Positions 31,687 through 42,403 of a stretch of DNA of 42,757 nucleotides are shown here, one piece after another. This DNA is from Silene noctiflora (Eukaryota > Streptophyta > Magnoliopsida > Caryophyllales > Caryophyllaceae), in contig VHZZ01006022.1 of NCBI GenBank assembly GCA_009801015.1, positions 23,608 through 66,364 of the forward strand, given 5' to 3'. Below the pieces are notes generated by a model that was given only the letters and a program-made list of their open reading frames with translations, had not been told where the DNA came from and ran no database searches. The stretch's first letter is position 1, and every line of letters starts with the position of its first letter. The position numbers and the translations under genes are program-made.

Positions 31687-32511
31687 ACATCTGATTATTA
31701 TTCTAATTGGTTGCCAACTTGCTATGAAGAAAATTGAGTTGAATATACGTACAGTTAAGCTAGACCACTAATCTACTACTCCGTATCAAATATTATTATT
31801 TTTATTTTTTCTACAGAAATTGTGTAACCGTGTTTCTGTTGATAGACAGAGACTTGTATTAACTATTCAGTAATTTCGTCATCTTACAGCTACAAGATTA
31901 ATTATTAATTAAATAGTGAGATGATAATGTTTTTTAAATTAACCTGGTATGGACATTGCCTCTTTTTTGTCTGGGTTTACATTGACAGTGGAATTTAGTG
32001 ATCGATAAGTTCTTAAATTTGCGTAATCTATCCGGAGATGTGGTTGGTGTAACGACGGATTCAGGATTTGTTATTAGGAGGATAAATATTTTATGAGCGT
32101 GAATTCCTAACAAAATAAGACATTTAAGAAAAAAAAGCCGAGAAATCTAAATAGTATAAAAGCTGAGTCATTTATATTGTTTTGATTGGTTGCTTCTTTT
32201 CATTTTTTTATTTTTTTTATTTTTTTTGGTTGTACGGGACCCCATGTTCTTTAACTTTATTTAATTATTTTCCTATCATTTCATTGTTACATTCATTTAA
32301 ATTACCAAATTCATATCTAATAATACAACACCTAATATATTTGTATCGAAAATTTCCAAAAATTTATAATGTTATTAGGTTCTCAATATAAATTATATCT
32401 TTATAGTAATTATTGTATGTATATAATTGGTTTTTTTAGACTATATTTTGTGCATTTAAGTTTAAATATTTATCTATTCTGTCAATTTTAATAATAACGA
32501 TTGTTAAATAA

Positions 32512-32547
32512 GCAAACATGTGCAAGTTTGCACGGGCTTAAAACTAG
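32512..32547 (+). mobile_element. GTGCAA hairpin plus CTAG terminus (Helitron-like 3' end?)
   Basis: GTGCAAGTTTGCAC (32520-32533) is a perfect 14-bp palindrome, followed by GGGCTTAAAA and CTAG (32544-32547) next to T. This repeats in plus orientation the arrangement found on the minus strand at 26164-26195. The element body would lie to the left, in the AT-rich DNA from about 32100. Its 5' end was not found. Confidence 0.4.
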
Positions 32548-34228
32548 TTTAGCTAAAAGGTGACTACTGCAAAGGCTACTATGTTAGCCCCGTGTTGAAC
32601 CCACCTTATGTGATGTTATCATGATGTTATCCTCTCCATTTCCTCAAAAGAAATGAAGTTTCATTATCTTTCAATGGTCCGAATCTAATTCTAGATAGAT
32701 CGGGAGTTGTAAATACACTTGAGTAGGAAAAAATTAATGAATGAAGATGAGATATTCTCCTGGATAGATAGATCGGGTGTATTAGAGAGAATGAAATGAA
32801 GATGATCCAAATTAGGTTCAACACTCTCACGCTCAACCACTAGCATAGCCCCCTTGCTCCACTAAGTAACGGTAAAAGAACGAGTAATGGCATAACACCT
32901 CATAACGGAAAACATTCCGTTTAATAGAAACTTTGTTAATATAACAGTATGTCATCACTTAAAGTAATCGACATCATTAAATTAAGACAAGTTATTTTAC
33001 AAGTACGAATAATGAGACAAATAAAAAAAAAAAAAAAAGTAATGAGACAACAGATGAGACGCTATTGGAGGCCAGGAATCTGCACTTTAAACATAGAACT
33101 TCATTAAACATTGTACTCCATTTTATCTAATTATTATATATGGCTAATACTTGAACATCATCAATGATGTCACATAATTAATACATACAATTAGAGTATT
33201 AGACCCTTAATTAATTAGCTCTCCTACCAAAAAGAATACCATATGTAATTAACAAGTACTGTAGCTGCCATGGAAGCTTCATACCGATACCGCGTCGAAA
33301 GGCATCAGGTGATTAACTTAATAAAGTGCAATTAGAGCCACTTGATTAATCTTTAATCATACTTAACCAACATGTTGCATGCTCATGTTAGGACCAACAA
33401 CAGATGAGCTAGTTGAAGCTGTCCTACAATGACAAGCCATAAGTACTCAGTAATTCAAGATTTAAAGTGTTAAGTACCCTTAAGTATAGATCAAACTGTC
33501 CCATAAAGTACTCCAAAAGTCTTAAAAGTTTACATCAATTATGAATAATTATGGGATTATTTTGTCTTTTCTTCATGTACGGTATCTGTTCCTAAAGCCA
33601 CCCTTATAACAACATTACTCTAATACCTCACCCGCAAATTACGAGGTGAGGAGGATCAGATATACACAACCTTATTCTTGTATTAAGAACACGAAATGAC
33701 TTCCAATATGAAAAATACATCACGAAAATCACATTTAGTAACCACTTCAGAATAATAATAACAAAAAAGGGCAACCAGTTTTGTAAGTCACTGAATTACA
33801 AGTCTTTGGCTTCATAGTAGCCTAATTTTAGTTTTTATGCCCCATATGATGCAATTGCCTCAACCTATACAACGCGATCAGAAAATCGCAATGCTGCAAT
33901 GTAAAAGCAAAATAGTACTGTGACTAGAGGCACGAAAATAGGGTTTTTATTAGAGCATACGAGTCGACCTGTCCCGCCCCAATTACATCCCTACTTGCTT
34001 TTTCATAAGAATAATAGTACACTTTAGGGGTTTTGCTAGGTAATATTTGGTCAACTAAGAGGTTGACTACCAAGTTGTACTTTGTGAATGATTAAAAAGA
34101 GTTCACACTAATAATTAACTAATCATCACAGTCCAGATTCACGTGAATACTTCACGTAAACTGCAAGCTTGCATAAATCCCTAGAAAACTCCTCTAGAAT
34201 AAGAAAAAGTCATAATGATTTAAATGTC

Positions 34229-34290
34229 GAAAATGAGATGACGTCACTCGATGATACCAAAATGAGATGACGTTATCGGGTGGTACCCCT
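34229..34290. promoter_or_regulatory. Tandem TGACG (bZIP/TGA-factor type) sites upstream of PRISE
   Basis: Two 29-bp direct repeats, each with AAAATGAGATGACGT. The first contains the palindrome TGACGTCA (34239-34246), the second TGACGTTA (34268-34275). They lie about 290-330 bp before the PRISE ATG. Paired TGACG motifs are the binding layout of TGA-class bZIP factors (as-1-like elements), which drive stress and xenobiotic induction. A RY-like CATGCATATACATGCA follows at about 34296-34311. Confidence 0.5.
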
Positions 34291-34485
34291 GTCACATGCA
34301 TATACATGCAATATGCAGGGGATCACTAAAATGATGGTCCTACATAAGGGCATGTGAGAGGGCGGTACCGAAATTGAGTTCCACCCTGTGGCGACCTATC
34401 ATTGTCCGTTTAAATAATGTGTTGGCATCCTTTAAATTAAATATTATTACTAGTAGGCTCATCAAGAATCAGGTGGGTTTGCCTA

Positions 34486-34493
34486 CATATATG
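34486..34493 (+). promoter_or_regulatory. Possible TATA region of PRISE
   Basis: CATATATG 74 bp before the ATG at 34567. Position is right, sequence only moderately TATA-like. Confidence 0.3.
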
Positions 34494-34566
34494 CATCCTA
34501 CTACCAGCAACCAATACAATTAAAACTCATTCCAAAGTCAAAAAAACAACCCATAAACCTCCTAAA

Positions 34567-35718
34567 ATGGCTCTGAAAAAATCCAACAAAAATCACAAAC
34601 GATCTTCAACAAAGCGAGTGGCAGCCATTTTTGGCATCACAGGGCTTGTTGGAAGAGAACTCGCCCGACAATTGAGCTCTAAATCCTCATGGAAGGTGTA
34701 TGGTATCGCTAGAAGAGGGGAACAACAAAGTTCCCTTCAAGAAAAGAAGGGCAATTACCATTTCATTTCTTGTGATCTTCTTGATCCCGTAGAAACCCGA
34801 AAAAAGTTGTCTATGTTAGAAGATGTGACCCATGTTTATTGGATCACTTGGGCTAGTCAATACCCTCTTGATAGCCCGGAATGCTGTGAGCAAAACAGGG
34901 CTATGCTGTCAAATGCACTGGATGCAATCCTTCCAAGTGCACGGTCTTTGAAGCATGTTTCGCTTCAGACGGGGATGAAGCATTATGTTTCATTACAAGG
35001 TTTGGTCGAAAAAGGCCATACTTCAATCTATGATGAAGAATGTCCTAGAGCTTCTACAGGGAATAATTTCTACTATGTCCAAGAAGACTTGTTAAAGGAG
35101 AGGCTTGCGGAGTATAATGTAGCGTGGTCGGTCCAAAGACCGGGATTAATTACAGGGTGTTCAACTAAGACTTTGTATAATTTCATGGGTTGTCTATGTA
35201 TATATGCAAGTATATGCAAGGAATTGAATCTCCCTTTTGTGTTTGGAGGGTCAAAGGAATGTTGGGAAGAGACTTGTATAGATATCTCGGACGCTCGATT
35301 AGTTGCCCAACAGCATGTATGGGCTTCTACAAATGACGGGATATCATCAACTGAAGGTCAGGCCTTTAATGCCTTAAATGGAGGTGGCTTTACATGGGAG
35401 GAAATATGGGATTTGATAGGGAAGAAATTTGGGCTAGAAGTTCCGGAAAATATGTTTTCGGGCGAGTTTTTGTATTCCACGGCTATGGCGGATAAGGCCG
35501 GAGTTTGGAGGGAGATTGTAAAGAAGAGAGGGTTGGTGGAGACGAAGATGGATGATTTGGCTAACTGGGTGTTTTTGGATATGTTGTTTAGGTGCCCATT
35601 GAAGCTACTGGGCACGCGAGCGAAAGCGGATCAAATGGGGTTCAGAAAGAGGTATACAGCACTGGAATCAATATCATATTGGATAGATGAAATGAGAAAT
35701 GAGAAATTGATACCTTAG
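34567..35718 (+). CDS. PRISE-family reductase (progesterone 5-beta-reductase / iridoid synthase-like)
   Basis: Single exon, 383 aa. It belongs to the atypical short-chain dehydrogenases that reduce activated C=C double bonds of enones with NADPH. Known substrates of the family include progesterone, small enones and, in some plants, 8-oxogeranial. The Rossmann motif is FGITGLVGR (22-30), followed by YGIARR (45-50), which fits an NADPH preference. Family motifs [16 protein letters not shown] with Lys138, and NFYYVQED with Tyr169/Tyr170 are all present, so the catalytic Lys and Tyr are retained. [11 protein letters not shown] and [15 protein letters not shown] follow, and the C-terminus is complete ([11 protein letters not shown]). 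Soluble, without a transit peptide. The ATG is in a good context after a TATA-like stretch. The real substrate cannot be told from sequence. VEP1-like stress functions are the likeliest. Convergent with DDB2. Confidence 0.93.
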   Translation: MALKKSNKNHKRSSTKRVAAIFGITGLVGRELARQLSSKSSWKVYGIARRGEQQSSLQEKKGNYHFISCDLLDPVETRKKLSMLEDVTHVYWITWASQYPLDSPECCEQNRAMLSNALDAILPSARSLKHVSLQTGMKHYVSLQGLVEKGHTSIYDEECPRASTGNNFYYVQEDLLKERLAEYNVAWSVQRPGLITGCSTKTLYNFMGCLCIYASICKELNLPFVFGGSKECWEETCIDISDARLVAQQHVWASTNDGISSTEGQAFNALNGGGFTWEEIWDLIGKKFGLEVPENMFSGEFLYSTAMADKAGVWREIVKKRGLVETKMDDLANWVFLDMLFRCPLKLLGTRAKADQMGFRKRYTALESISYWIDEMRNEKLIP

Positions 35719-36411
35719 AAGGGGTAGAAAATGGGAGAGATCAAAGCTTCCGGGTTTCAGCCTTTTCTGAGTTTGCATATAACTCACAGAAGCCAGTTAG
35801 GGTTTCGATTTTCCTTCTGAAATGTTCATACAGACTGTTTTTCTTTAACTCTGCCAAGAAAATAAGGACTAATTCAAATTTGCAGTATTTTAGTACTAAA
35901 ACAATGTAAACTAAGTCTTCTAAAAATAAATGTTACTATAATTGAAATACATACCCAGAAATAAGCAATGGAGCGCGATTTTTGTAGATTCCTGTAATTT
36001 CACCTTGCCTCTCTCCAACGCCCACTGAAGAAATCAAGCAGAAACCAATATGCACGGAAAAAGCACAAGGACCAGTGAAAAAGGGTGGCTCGTACCTTAA
36101 AAACCTAAGCTCATTGCATCCAATGCTCTCGGCTATAGCGAGGCACGATGGTCTGGTGAAAGTTACAAAATATTAACTGTAAAAAATGCTTAAGTGACCC
36201 AACAAAGAACAAGGCAATATCCATCAAGGAAAAGCTGTAAACTTAAGTTCAATTGTGCATTAGTTACAATGTCAACAGCACCAGCCTGGCAGCCTCTACC
36301 GCTTATCCTAACAAAAAGTGTACTACGGTGGGCCTACCCTTCTAACCTCAACTTCTCTTTAACGCAAAAAAGCAACTATTAACTACACCGTACATCACAT
36401 TTATGTATAGA
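35719..36411. other. Convergent 3' intergenic region (PRISE / DDB2)
   Basis: Contains the 3' ends of both genes and no recognisable gene. The stretch 35960-36130 shows splice-like CTNAC and AAG words but no long frame. A 3'-UTR intron of either gene cannot be excluded. Confidence 0.55.
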
Positions 36412-39400
36412 TCATCGGGTTTTAGTTTTTAAGGAAGCAACAGATTTTGTCTTCGACATCTTTCCCTTTTTAGCACTGAAGGATTCGTCGTCAGAATCAT
36501 CACTTTCACCCCCAAACTTCTTTTTTGATTTCTTGTCGCCCTTTCCACACGTAATAATTGTTCTCCTTTCATCACTTTGCACAGCCTCTGATTTATCCTT
36601 AGGCCTCCATATGAACAGAGACCTGAAAATAACACCAATGAAATGATTCACAAACTGCTATTTTCAAAATACATGACAAGATCAATGAAACAGCAGTATC
36701 GGAGAGCCTCAAAGGCCCACGTCCATGGAAGGAAAAGGGGTCGAATGTACATAGCCGTACTCTATTTTATCACCAAAAATAAACTGTTTCCACTTAACAA
36801 AATAACAAACACAGACAGTATAGCTAGTGATTTTGTTTTATTCCACACATACACGCGCGCATATATACGGAGTAACAACTAAGATTACTAAAACGACGAT
36901 TAATTGTGAATAGTAAAACGGTAAAACCTAACACCCTTTTTGTGTATTTCATTTCTTTTTCTTACCCAATATGATACATCACATTTATTACAGCTTAAAA
37001 CAGAAAGTAGGGAGAGAACACACCTTGAACTACCAGATGCCAAAACATCATCTTTAGGATGCAACTTATTCACAGGAGTGATAGTTGTGATATTAGGGTC
37101 AAGCACCTCAGCAACTAACTGTCCTGTGCTGACATCTATAAAATCAATGGGATGGAGTGCAACGCCATTGTAGTTCTCACTGATGTACCGTCCAATGACA
37201 GCCAGAGATTCTGTGGTATCCTGCTCAGATGAAAAGAAAGTTTTAAGATCTTGTATAAATGCTAGAATGGACGATGAATGTGATTTTAATACTTAAAAAG
37301 GTAAACCTTGGGATCCCATTCAGCCCGAAAACCAGTTAAATGTCGGTTGAAATCATGGCTGTGTACAATTTCTCGGCTTGGTGACTCCATATTGCCATAT
37401 ATTGAGTCCCAAACACGAATACGATTATCTTGTGCAGTAGTTAGAATTTTGCTCCCTGTATGTGGGGAAAAATACGCAGAATTTACTACTCGGCGATGTG
37501 AAAGATCAGCAAATGATGACCCGGCTTCCAACCGTCGTATATCCCATAAACGAGCCTGTAGAAAGCAACAAGATTAATATCTAACCCCAAATACGCTGAA
37601 AGATGGGAAAAAACAAAACAGAAAATAGAGAAAAAAGCTTACGTAGTGATCGTTCCCACAGCTCAGGAAAACATCTGGTTGGACAGGATTACAGTGCAGT
37701 CCAACAACCTTACTACCCTTTTTGTGAATCAAGATAGCCTCGCCTATTTGTTTCTTAGTACGTGCGTCCAACCTAGGGGTATGGTTGAATATCATTCAGA
37801 ACTGTTTATCCAAATTAATGTGAAAGATATGCAATGAACACTAAACCGTCCTTCCCATTTACGAGGGTACTGCAAACAAATCATGCATTCGAAAAGCAGT
37901 TTAAACTAAAATCACCCTTCTTATTTCTTTCCCCTAGACTAAAATTGGTCTTGCACTTGTGGTCCTATCCAGTGCGAATGCGGACTAGACTGAATAGTTT
38001 ACACCAAAAATATAACAGTCAGCTCCGTATTAAGCTTAAAGCAAATCAGATTTCTGCAAAAAATTGTCCACAGAGAATATAACAAGCCAAAAAAAAGAGA
38101 ATATAACAAGCCAAAAAAAGGCAACCTGCATAAGGGTATCCATATTTAGGAAGACACATTTTTTAAGTCAACAAACTCCCACTAGAGTATAATTGTGACA
38201 TTAGTGAAAGTGATAGTGGCATTATCTTGCCCTTTAAGAGAGCTCAATCAAATGCACTTCAAACAATCAATAACAACAAGATTGCTCAATAACCGTAGAT
38301 GCATTGGCGTGTCATCCTCATCCAACGGACTTGCTAAAGCATACTTACATGTACAGAAAGCCAAAATTATCTGAAACCAGAATTAGCCCTTTCTCTGAGT
38401 GGATATCCAGTCCATACAGCATCTTCCACTTATTTGGCCCCTACATAACAACATACAGTAGCTGTTAACGGATCAATACCACTAAATCTGCCAACCAAGA
38501 ACACAGGATAAGAGCTCATAATATGGTAAAAATATTACAAACCTGCCAGCCATCAGGATTGAGGTCCATCAATGACTCAGAAATACCAGTCTCTAAGTCA
38601 GTATAACTAGCAGTTCCATCAGACGATGCACCAAAAACAGCTCCATCATTAATGGTACTAAACCTGATAGGCAAAAAATCACTGTCATATATGTGGCTCC
38701 AGGATAGTCCATAATGGAACCCCACAAACTCAAAGATTGGAATTCTCTATTCTCAGCCTCCTTTACATAGAAGTGAAATTTTGCCAGGCAGGCAAACAAT
38801 CTTACCTCATACTGTTCAGTAAGCAAGAGTGAATATTCCCATAAACAGTCTTCTCAGACACCTTATCGAAATCCCAAACTCCAAGTTGACCTTTCTGAGA
38901 AAATAAAAGGAGAAATGCATAACATTCCATACTCTCAGTAACCAAGATGTTTAGATATCAACCATGATAACCAAACAAATTATCTTAAAATGAAGAAGCA
39001 AATGAGCCGAACCTTATCCCCTGATAAAAGAATATTGTTATTTGTGGGATGAAACTCCAGACAAGTCACTCGTCTACTATGATATCTGATAACGCCACAG
39101 GTCACTTGATCAGGGATCAGGTAATCTGGCTTAATCTAAGTTGAACCAAAGGAAAAGTAAGATAAAAAGATCAAGTACACAGACGGAACTATTTGCAAGT
39201 CCCCCAAAACCCAGAAAAGAACACATAAAAGACAATAGTCAACTTACAGCAGGAACATGGGGTCTTAGCTGGCGTTCAAAGATATAATTTACCGAATGTT
39301 GAGTGCTTCTCCGAGGTGCTGGAATAACACCATGCTCCATAGCAACTCGGTGAGGACAAAACATTGTCGTATGCCCTTCATCACAAAAACCAACAATTAA

Positions 39401-41251
39401 GTAATCTTAAGAGACATTAGTGTTTTACTGAGCACAAAATCCATTTCGAACACCAAAAAGAGTGTCAACCAAATTGAAAGCAGGGGAAGAAAAAGCATTG
39501 CATGTCGAATCATATAGGAAGCAATGTGTGTAAGACAGGAAACAAAATTTAGATTAGCAAACTTTGTAATAGGTACAGAAACTAATATCTAGTACATGGA
39601 TTATGGATATTGTAATATAGGAAGCTGGCAACTTAAGAGTGATGATTTGGCCAGAAGAAGGCATACAACAACAGCACATGCCATATAAAAGAGGAAAACT
39701 CTGTGGTATTCTATGGTGGCATTGGCATTATGAAGTCCCCAATTTAAACAGCATAATGAAGATAGTGATTCATTATTTTGGGATAAAACACCACGAAACT
39801 GCAATCTTTTCATGGTATGAAAGGAGAATCTCTTAAATTATGAAAAGATATTCTAAAACCAAAATGTGATGGCCCTTAATTGTTACTTCACCATAAATTC
39901 AACGCATTAGATAAAGATCTCAACTAGCACCACATCATATAAAAAATCAAGGTACTCTCGCCCTTATCCTCAGAAGTCAGAACCACAGCAATGTTACTTC
40001 CATCAAAATTCAAACCCTTGATCAGAATACAAAAAGAGGCAATACTAGTTTGCAAAATCGTAATTCACTCNCATAAGTCACTAACTTACCAATTAGAGAA
40101 ATTTATCATATACTACTAATCATAATTATAAGTCAAGTTGTTCATGTCATTTTCATATTCATACTCTTACCCATGATGATCCTCTCAATATTAGCTCCTA
40201 CAGAACGAGTATCACAACAACCACAACCTTATGCCCAATGCTTCAATCACTCCCACAAATACCAATGTAAAGAGGTCAAATACTAGACAGCCTTAATCCT
40301 ATCTTAACAGCACATAGAAGTCATTTCTAAATGCCCCAAAATAAAATTTGCATCAAGAATCGCTTCAAACTAATTACGACTACACATCAAAAGAAACTTG
40401 ACCAGTTTAGTCAGCCATTTTGCTTCAACCCATCCTAATATAGAACTAATCAATTGGCTTTCGTTGCATTAGTAATGGCTCCTCCTACTGAAAGAATGAT
40501 AAGAATACGATTACGAAACTATGTTCCATTAACAACATCCAAAATGTGATGCTATAATACACTGTAAAAGTTAAGAAATTCAAAAACAAAACATACCAGG
40601 CAATTTACATAGGAAACAAGGTTTCATAGGGCAATCAATGTAAGTAGCCCCTTGAAATCCCGCTTGATGTCCCCGTTTCTTGCACACCTACAGTGGCGGT
40701 ACCAGAATTTATAGTTAATCAAACAAATCAAATTAGTAATGCAATAACGTAAACTAGAAAATAAAAATCGAAACTTTCATACTCCCTCCATCCCGAACAT
40801 TTATTTACCTTTTTTATTCTATAAGCGTGGTAATTTAATCAAAGGTAACGAATAATTGGGACAACGGGAGTACAATTTCACTAAAAAGCTTCAAACTTTT
40901 TACCGCTCCTGCTAGTCCTCTAGTTCCGCCACTAAACCCTTAACTAAAAGTACACGTATTTTGAAAAACGTAAACAATCAAATGAAACGACAAAGTATTA
41001 TTCAAAAAGAAACATACTTTACAAACATTTGCAAGTGAAATTGTAATTGGTTTTTTCTCCTTTTTCTTAATTTCTTCAACAATCTCTTCTTCTTCTTCTT
41101 TTTCATTAACAATTTCTTCTTCATCATCTTCAAATTCATCAACTATACTTGCTTCATCTTCATCATCTGAAGAGCTTTGTTGAGGATCTTCATCATCTTC
41201 TTCTTCAATTATGAACTTCGGCAAAACTGCCCTTCTTGTTCTCGGAGGCAT
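36412..41251 (-). CDS. DDB2: DDB2, damaged-DNA-binding subunit with WD40 repeats
   Basis: Eleven exons: 41251-41018, 40687-40597, 39375-39248, 39135-39013, 38894-38806, 38663-38543, 38440-38349, 37772-37643, 37555-37307, 37220-37024, 36622-36412. All are in phase, giving 554 aa, close to the known plant size. The first ATG is at 41251. The frame is open to 41275 but only through a GTG. A long acidic N-terminus (19-70) is followed by a plant-specific zinc region with Cys77, Cys80 and His85, then a CCHC knuckle C102-FLC-KLPGH-TTMFC115. The WD40 propeller (about 165-500) includes [27 protein letters not shown], the DDB1-docking WDxR box ARLWDIR (337-343) and NRIRVWD. The tail is lysine- and serine-rich ([17 protein letters not shown]) and nuclear-localisation-like. 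The protein recruits the CUL4-DDB1 E3 ligase to UV photoproducts to start global-genome nucleotide excision repair. Confidence 0.95.
38073..38121. repeat. Short tandem repeat in a DDB2 intron
   Basis: GAGAATATAACAAGCCAAAAAAA occurs twice in direct succession in the intron between exons 7 and 8. It is a recent slippage-type duplication. Confidence 0.8.
40780..40872. mobile_element. Stowaway MITE in DDB2 intron 1
   Basis: An 89-bp element (40782-40870) starting CTCCCTCCATCCC and ending GGGACAACGGGAG, with TA on both sides (40780-40781 and 40871-40872). Terminal sequence and TA duplication identify a Tc1/mariner-derived Stowaway. It lies between exons 1 and 2 and does not touch splice sites. 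Confidence 0.88.
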
Positions 41252-41610
41252 TTTGGTCAATTCACTTTCCGACACGCTGAATATCGGAAATTAGTTTTGT
41301 ATAAGACGGTTTTACACAAGTCCGTAAATAATTATTTATTTTGAATCGGATTGATAAAAAATTGGAGGGGGAGTGAAGGAGTGTTGGGTTATTTTGAGGG
41401 GAATGTGAACCGCCTTTTGATTTGGGAACTGTGAAGTTTTGGTGAGTTAACGGTTTTGCCCTTTTGTGTTGGGTCAGTTTGGGCGGTTATATGAAGGGTA
41501 TTTTAGGGATTTTGGAGGTTGAATTGGCGGGAGATTACGTGGCTTTCTGATTGCCGTATACATTTCCAACTACTCCTGGGTTTTGTACTTTATACGGCGT
41601 CCTTGTTATA
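41252..41610. other. DDB2 upstream region
   Basis: Minus-strand promoter and leader of DDB2, before the hAT insertion. It contains the TTGTATAAGACGG palindromic repeat word (about 41297-41320) and an E2F-like site (41524-41533). No separate gene. Confidence 0.6.
41524..41533. promoter_or_regulatory. E2F-like site upstream of DDB2
   Basis: TTGGCGGGAG, 273 bp upstream of the DDB2 ATG, contains the GGCGGGA core of E2F sites. Another GGGCGG is at about 41480. DNA-repair genes are often E2F targets. The match is to the core only. Confidence 0.35.
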
Positions 41611-42364
41611 CATTGGAGTAGAGTTAGCAATGGGTCGTACTGGGCCGGCCCGTGTGTCGGCCCATCGTGCTTTTCCCAAATTTGGCCCGGCCCAGATATG
41701 GATATTGAGCTTCTTGGGCTGTGTCGTGTCAAGCCCACTGACTCCAACCCCTGCCGCGGCCCGCTCAAGGCACGCCCATTTTTGTGCTTGGGTTGTGCCT
41801 GGGTCATGGGCTTTTCGTGCCTTGAATGTGGGCCGGCCCATGTGCTTTGAGTTAATTTTTTTTTTAACTTGTTTTCTAATTGATATATTTTTGATACTTT
41901 TTGTTTAATAAATGATGAATATTGATTTAATTGTGAAGAAATTAATTAAATTAAGGAGATATTTATAGAGTTTGGAAATTATTAAAATAAATAAATAAAA
42001 TTCACTTTAACAGCTATTAACGGCTAGCTTAGTAGCTTGCTTCAACAGTCCAAACTCTAACGGACATAAACAACAGCAATAAACGACTAATTCCAGAGGC
42101 TTGCAGAGTTGCAGCCATTAGCGTGCTATTACTCGGGGGCATGTCGTACCAGGTCCGCCGTGCCTGGTGCGTGCCGGGCATCCTCGTGCCTGGGCCGTGT
42201 TGTGCTTGGCACGAAATTTTGGGGATTTTCGCGTCGGAGACCGTAACAAACACGACCGTGTCGTGCCCGTGCTTCCTCGAAATTATTACCGGGCCGTGTT
42301 GTGTCGTGCCTGGAATCGTGCCGCCCGCCGGCTCGAGGCACGGATTGCCAACTCTACATTGGAG
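41611..42364. mobile_element. Non-autonomous hAT element with exact 8-bp target duplication
   Basis: CATTGGAG flanks the element on both sides (41611-41618 and 42357-42364). The 738-bp body (41619-42356) begins TAGAGTTAGCAAT and ends with the inverse ATTGCCAACTCTA, one mismatch in 13. Terminus form and 8-bp duplication are hAT hallmarks. The two outer parts are GC-rich (GGGCCGGCCCGTG, CCGTGCC, GTGTCGTGCC), in strong contrast to the AT-rich surroundings. The centre (41850-42120) is AT-rich. It encodes no transposase. Open frames in the GC-rich arms are composition artefacts. It lies about 360 bp upstream of the DDB2 start codon. Confidence 0.92.
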
Positions 42365-42403
42365 TTTACAGTTGGAGCCACTAATAGTGATGACTGATGA
42401 TTA

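Larger units (their letters stand above)
29358..34566. other. 5.2-kb spacer of transposon debris upstream of PRISE and of the RING gene
   Basis: Between the two divergent promoters I see a decayed SINE (about 29930-30062), two foldback MITE copies (30713-31403 with a nested insert, and 31489-31686), a CTAG hairpin terminus (to 32547), a near-perfect direct repeat ATGTTATC (about 32613-32632), a poly-A run (33024-33038) and the TGACG repeats near the PRISE gene. No coding gene is supported. The short frames are AT-rich and without domains. Confidence 0.65.

Noticed and set aside
41252..41275. Longer DDB2 start
   Set aside because: The upstream codon is GTG. The first ATG is at 41251 and gives the expected N-terminus.
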